In this document: positions 60,517-64,000 of the stretch, piece after piece
Position numbering within the stretch: position 1 is the stretch's first letter
Layout: every line of letters begins with the position of its first letter
NCBI GenBank assembly: GCA_965116785.1
Contig: OZ220731.1
Span: forward strand, 1,922,001-1,986,000
DNA from: Bin87 sp965116785
Lineage (GTDB): Bacteria > Chloroflexota > Dehalococcoidia > Lucifugimonadales > UBA3495
Direction of reading: 5' to 3'
Length of the DNA stretch: 64,000 nucleotides
Position numbers and translations under genes: made by a program
Notes under the pieces: model-generated
What the model was told of the DNA's origin: nothing
Database searches by the model: none
Seen by the model: only the letters and a program-made list of their open reading frames with translations

Positions 60517-62295
60517 ATGGGCCAATCTCACGGCGCCGACGGCATCGCCTGGCGCGACTGGAGCGAGGACGCCTTCGTGGCTTCCCGATCCGAGAATAAA
60601 CCGGTTCTGCTCACCCTTGGAGCCACCTGGTGCCACTGGTGCCACGTGATGGACGAGACCTCCTATTCTGATCCGCGGGTGATCGAGTTGGTCAACTCCG
60701 GGTTCATCCCGGTACGGGTCGACGTAGACCAGCGGCCGGACATCTCGTTGCGTTACAACCAGGGCACCTATCCCTCGGTGGCCTTTTTGACACCGGATGG
60801 CGAGCTGCTGGCCGGCCGCCCCTACACCCCGGCGGACGAGATGGCCGCCGTGCTGGAACAGATATCCAGCGGAGAGTTCGTCGACGAAGCATCCAGACCT
60901 CCCGCCACAGCCGGGTCGCCGACTGACGATGGGAGGGCTGCTTCCGTAGAGTTGGTTCACGATCGGCTGCGGGGTCTTTATGACGACGAGTTCGGCGGCT
61001 TCGGTCTGGAACCCAAACAGCCTCCGTGGGAAGCGGTCCGGTTCCTTCTGGCCCGCTACGAACTCACCGGCGACCGCACCCTGTTGGCCATGGTCGAGAG
61101 CACCCTCCAGGGCATGTGGCACGGCATCTACGACCGCAAGGATCAGGGTTTCTTCAGATATTCGGTCAGCCGGGACTGGAAGATACCGCATTACGAGAAG
61201 ATGCTGGTCACCAACGCAAACCTGGCGATGGCCTATCTGGAAGCGTTCCAGGTCACCCGCAAGGCAATCTACAGAACCGCTGTCGACGGCATCCTCCGCT
61301 ACCTCGTCACCACACTGTTCAGCGCTGGTGACGGCCTGTTCTTCGCGAGCCAGGACGCCGACGAACCCTTCTACCAAGGCTCCTGGAAAGACCGGGACGC
61401 GGGCGTCCCGCCCCCGGTAGACCATACCTTCTACGCCGGATGGAATGCTTTGGCCGCCCAGGCCCTGATCCAGGCTGGCGACGTGTTGAACCGCGCTTCC
61501 GACCGCCGGTTGGGAGTGGACATCCTGGACGAATTGTGGCAACGGAGTTGGACCTCCACAGGCGGGCTGAGCCGCCGCGTGGGTGAGACCAACGGCGCCG
61601 CTTCCACACTCATCGACCAGGTGTATTTCCTCAGGGCCTGGCTGGCCCGGTACCAGTCCACGGGCAGGACGGAGTATCTCAGCAGGGCACTGGAAGTCGC
61701 GGACACCACGCAACGGATTTTCGGCGCGCCAGATGGCGGCTGCTACGACACGCCGCCGCCCCAATCCTTTGAGGCCGGATTCCTACAGCGCGAACAGCCG
61801 GTGTTGGACAACAGCTGCTGGGCCGAGGCCCTGCTGGCCCTGGCGCGGCTGACCGGCGACGAAACATACGGCGACCGTTCCGCGGCCACGCTGAAGATCT
61901 TCGAGCCGGTGGTACCCGGGAAGAGCTACCTGGGCAACCACGCCTCGCGTCGCATGGAGGAGGACGAGGAAGCCCTGTTCCTGCCGGCCGGCGCGGCATG
62001 GGGACGGGCCAAAAGCCTGCTGACCCATGGCCCGGTCAGCATGGTGCTGGTGGGAGACGCGTCAGATCCGTCCTACTCGCCGCTTCACCAGGCAGCCCTG
62101 CGGATTCATGCGCCGCACAAGGTGGTGCTGCCGCTGGACATCGAGCGCGATGCTGAGCGCATATGCGAACTGGGGTTTCCGGCGCGCCGGGACGCCGCGC
62201 TCTATGCGTGCATGGGAGAACGGTGCCTCGCTCCGATCACAACGGCCTCCGGTGTTCGGGAAATGGCCCGCTCCCGACCCTGGTCCACGCAATAA
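60517..62295 (+). CDS. DUF255/SPATA20-like protein with thioredoxin fold and six-hairpin glycosidase-like domain
   Basis: 592 residues. The N-terminal thioredoxin-like domain has Cys39-His-Trp-Cys42-His in TWCHWCHVMDETSY, and VRVDVDQRPDISLRY follows. The rest is a helical (alpha/alpha)6 barrel with ISRDWKIPHYEKML-like and FFASQDADEPFYQGSW blocks. Bacterial homologues (YyaL) have unknown substrate, probably a cytosolic sugar or protein-modification step. GGGAGGTAAACGG precedes ATG 60517. It is shorter than many family members (about 650-700), with compact inter-domain loops. Confidence 0.87.
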   Translation: MGQSHGADGIAWRDWSEDAFVASRSENKPVLLTLGATWCHWCHVMDETSYSDPRVIELVNSGFIPVRVDVDQRPDISLRYNQGTYPSVAFLTPDGELLAGRPYTPADEMAAVLEQISSGEFVDEASRPPATAGSPTDDGRAASVELVHDRLRGLYDDEFGGFGLEPKQPPWEAVRFLLARYELTGDRTLLAMVESTLQGMWHGIYDRKDQGFFRYSVSRDWKIPHYEKMLVTNANLAMAYLEAFQVTRKAIYRTAVDGILRYLVTTLFSAGDGLFFASQDADEPFYQGSWKDRDAGVPPPVDHTFYAGWNALAAQALIQAGDVLNRASDRRLGVDILDELWQRSWTSTGGLSRRVGETNGAASTLIDQVYFLRAWLARYQSTGRTEYLSRALEVADTTQRIFGAPDGGCYDTPPPQSFEAGFLQREQPVLDNSCWAEALLALARLTGDETYGDRSAATLKIFEPVVPGKSYLGNHASRRMEEDEEALFLPAGAAWGRAKSLLTHGPVSMVLVGDASDPSYSPLHQAALRIHAPHKVVLPLDIERDAERICELGFPARRDAALYACMGERCLAPITTASGVREMARSRPWSTQ

Positions 62296-62358
62296 TAGGC
62301 CTCGGCGGGTTACCCGCCGGGGCGAAAAAACGCTGCCTGATTCTGCTGGATCGGTCCG

Positions 62359-63423
62359 CTACCAGGATTTCAAAACGGGCAGCACTTCCTTGGCGAACAG
62401 TTTGAGGCCGCGCTCGGCGACGTCCATGGGCGTACCGCCGAAACGGAAGGCCACGTTCAGCTCGAAATCTCCAAGCAAGGCGCGCCGGTCTTCCAGTCCG
62501 CGTAGGATCTTGTCGGGAGTGCCCCAACTGGCGGCCTTCATGAAGCCCTCGACGGCGCCTTCCAGACCGGCGGAACGGGCGATTTCGGCCTTCTGCTGGT
62601 AGGCGTCGTAACCCTTTACCGACGCGAAGTGGTCGCCCAGGAACTCGTAGTGGTAGAAATTGCTTTCCACGAATTTGCCCTGGTACTGGCGGGCTTCCTC
62701 TTCACACTGATCCAGATCGGTGCCGCAGATGACGAACTCGGAGAGCATCAGCGCGGGCGGCTCCGTCCCGTGGAACTCGCGGTGTAGCGCCCGCCCTCGC
62801 TCGATGCCCGGCATCCGCATTTCCCACGGGCGGTCGGCGAACATGATGATGTGCGCGCCCAGCTTGGCGGCGGACAGCACCGATTCGTCGCTGGCGGCCA
62901 CGGCATAGATGCGCCCGTCGAACGAGTGCTGCGGGCGGGGACGGATTTCCGTTCGGGGCTGCGGGTAGAACTTCCCGTCGCCCTCAATGAAACCGGTCTT
63001 CAGGGCATCGACGATCATGGGCGCGGCCTCGTCGAAGCGCTCCCGGGACTCGTCCATGTTAACCCCGAAGGTCGCAAACTCCCGGCGCGCCAACCCGCGC
63101 CCGAATCCCAGCCGGAGCCGGCCGCCGCTCAGCAGGTCGAGGACGGCAGCGTTTTCAGCGACGCGCAGCGGGTTGTGCCAGGGGAGGATAACCGCCGCAG
63201 TCCCCACATCGATGTCGGGGTGCTTGGCCGCGATGTGGGTCATCAGCTGGATGTTGTCCGGCACGAAGGAGTAATCGTTGAAATGGTGCTCCGCCGACCA
63301 GAGGCACTCGAATCCCTCGTCCGCTGCGATCTCGGCCAGGCGCAACTCTTCCTTCCACATCTGGCCGTCTGAGCCTTCATCCCAGCCGTAGCTGGAGAAG
63401 ATCATCATCATTCCGACATCCAT
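62359..63423 (-). CDS. LLM-class flavin-dependent oxidoreductase (luciferase-like, 2 of 2)
   Basis: 354 residues of the bacterial luciferase fold. LRLAEIAADEGFECLWSAEHHF, DVGTAAVILPWHNPLRVAENAAVLD, LSGGRLRLGFGRGLARREF and MRMPGIERGR are the expected blocks. ATG 63423 follows AAGGAGCAATCGG; a longer start would add 16 residues with no ribosome site. It differs clearly from the LLM at 40.5 kb. It lies 54 bases downstream of the SDR on the same strand, suggesting a common transcript. Confidence 0.88.
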   Translation of the reverse strand: MDVGMMMIFSSYGWDEGSDGQMWKEELRLAEIAADEGFECLWSAEHHFNDYSFVPDNIQLMTHIAAKHPDIDVGTAAVILPWHNPLRVAENAAVLDLLSGGRLRLGFGRGLARREFATFGVNMDESRERFDEAAPMIVDALKTGFIEGDGKFYPQPRTEIRPRPQHSFDGRIYAVAASDESVLSAAKLGAHIIMFADRPWEMRMPGIERGRALHREFHGTEPPALMLSEFVICGTDLDQCEEEARQYQGKFVESNFYHYEFLGDHFASVKGYDAYQQKAEIARSAGLEGAVEGFMKAASWGTPDKILRGLEDRRALLGDFELNVAFRFGGTPMDVAERGLKLFAKEVLPVLKSW

Positions 63424-63477
63424 CCGATTGCTCCTTGCAGTTGGTCCGGGGCTTTTGATGTCCTCGCTCAAACGGCT

Positions 63478-63999
63478 CTAGAAAGCCGGTTTGACGGGAA
63501 ATGGAGTCAGCTGGAGTTCGTGAGTCCAGCAGGACTTGTCCTGGGTATACAGGTAGTAGAAGGCCTCCGCGATCTTGACGGGATTGATCAACAGATCCGG
63601 GTTCTGCTGAGCGCGCGGAGTGGCCCGCGTGCCCGGCGAATCGATGGTCCCGTCGATGATGACGTTGGCCACATGCACGCCGAACTCGGAGTATTCCTCG
63701 GTCAAGACCTGCGCCAACGTGCGCATCATGACCCGAGGGTAGTACAGGGACTGGCCGGTATAGCGCTTCCTTCCCCGCAGCGAGGACGGGTTGTTGGAGA
63801 TCAGGATTGTGCCCTCCCCGCGCTCACGCATGGCGGGCAAAACCTCTTTGGCGACCAGGAACGGCCCGCTGCTGGAGATGTGCTGCGCGGTCTCGAAAAC
63901 TTCGAGCGGCGTGTTTTCCAGCAGTTCCATTTCGGGCGGAAGGTCGCGCCCGTCAATGTACCCGGCGTTGTAAACCAGGACATCCGGGTCGCCAGCCTC
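63478..63999 (-). CDS. short-chain dehydrogenase/reductase (partial, N-terminus beyond the window)
   Basis: The visible 173 residues begin inside the fold with VLVYNAG, the conserved NAG turn, and continue through GPFLVAKEVLPAMRERGEGTILISNNPSS to VHVANVIIDGTIDSPGTR. The catalytic Tyr-x3-Lys is not intact: the region reads RYTGQSLYYPRVMMR, with no Lys at Tyr+4. A shift of mechanism or a non-catalytic role is possible. The internal ATG at 63930 is not the real start because homology precedes it. The upstream part is off the window edge. Confidence 0.75.
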   Translation of the reverse strand, partial: EAGDPDVLVYNAGYIDGRDLPPEMELLENTPLEVFETAQHISSSGPFLVAKEVLPAMRERGEGTILISNNPSSLRGRKRYTGQSLYYPRVMMRTLAQVLTEEYSEFGVHVANVIIDGTIDSPGTRATPRAQQNPDLLINPVKIAEAFYYLYTQDKSCWTHELQLTPFPVKPAF

Positions 64000-64000
64000 C

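Noticed and set aside
62306..62335. Hairpin followed by AAAAAA between the DUF255 and LLM genes considered as a terminator
   Set aside because: GGCGGGT/ACCCGCC is a real dyad, but the A run lies to its right, so a T tract follows the hairpin on neither transcribed strand; at most a weak bidirectional structure.

Overview
This 64 kb window is a GC-rich (low-to-mid 60s % G+C by eye), gene-dense bacterial chromosome segment with ordinary AGGAGG-type ribosome sites, GTG/TTG starts, one tRNA and no rRNA or CRISPR. Its gene content is three GMC flavoprotein oxidoreductases, two luciferase-like flavin oxidoreductases (LLM), Gfo/Idh/MocA, LUD, LigB, a DUF1800/DUF1501 pair, imelysins and many orphan beta-propellers. 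That mix resembles uncultured marine or host-associated Chloroflexota of the SAR202/Dehalococcoidia type. The assignment is an inference from content, not from a marker gene.

Layout. 0-8.3 kb holds a GatC/AtzG-like tail with an amidase, an aldo/keto reductase, a GMC oxidoreductase, an ABC-type ATPase plus DUF3226 Toprim protein pair that looks like a split OLD/PARIS-type nuclease, and an orphan VWA protein. 8.4-10.15 kb holds tRNA-Ala(GGC) with its terminator, then a dead IS3-family transposase interrupted by an IS5-family element. 10.2-29.9 kb is dominated by iron genes: bacterioferritin and its ferredoxin (bfr, bfd); a minus-strand operon with a three-domain flippase/phosphodiesterase/glycosyltransferase fusion, a tandem FEA1-like lipoprotein, an Fe(III)-binding lipoprotein and a GT-C-like membrane protein; a divergent plus-strand operon of imelysin, di-heme oxidoreductase and second imelysin; a convergent HTTM protein; and the metal-sensing half of a DtxR repressor fused in frame to the first residues of an ABC ATPase. 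A nucleotide-sugar dehydrogenase/epimerase pair, a membrane protein and a NrdR-like zinc ribbon sit inside this block. 30.8-32.6 kb is gene-poor, with tandem repeats and a second copy of the tRNA-3'-end-plus-hairpin sequence found at 8.45 kb.

32.6-51.7 kb is catabolic and redox: short-chain dehydrogenases (SDR), GMC, a beta-helix protein, a LigB dioxygenase with a small Cys-rich protein, a DUF1932 dehydrogenase, a rhodanese, an LLM-LUD-isocitrate-lyase-like-GMC operon, CYTH, Gfo/Idh/MocA, a PD-(D/E)XK-like protein, a maleate-isomerase homologue, an esterase, a VOC protein and two beta-propellers. 51.9-54.6 kb has two convergent MFS exporters. 54.9-64 kb has a strong promoter driving DUF1800-DUF1501-NHL, then an MqnA-like protein, a dienelactone hydrolase, a DUF255 thioredoxin-like protein, a second LLM oxidoreductase and an SDR running off the window.

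The most coherent biology is iron acquisition and storage: two imelysins, di-heme oxidoreductase and HTTM with a FEA1-like and an FbpA-like lipoprotein at the cell surface, bacterioferritin for storage, and a damaged or rewired DtxR regulator beside them.
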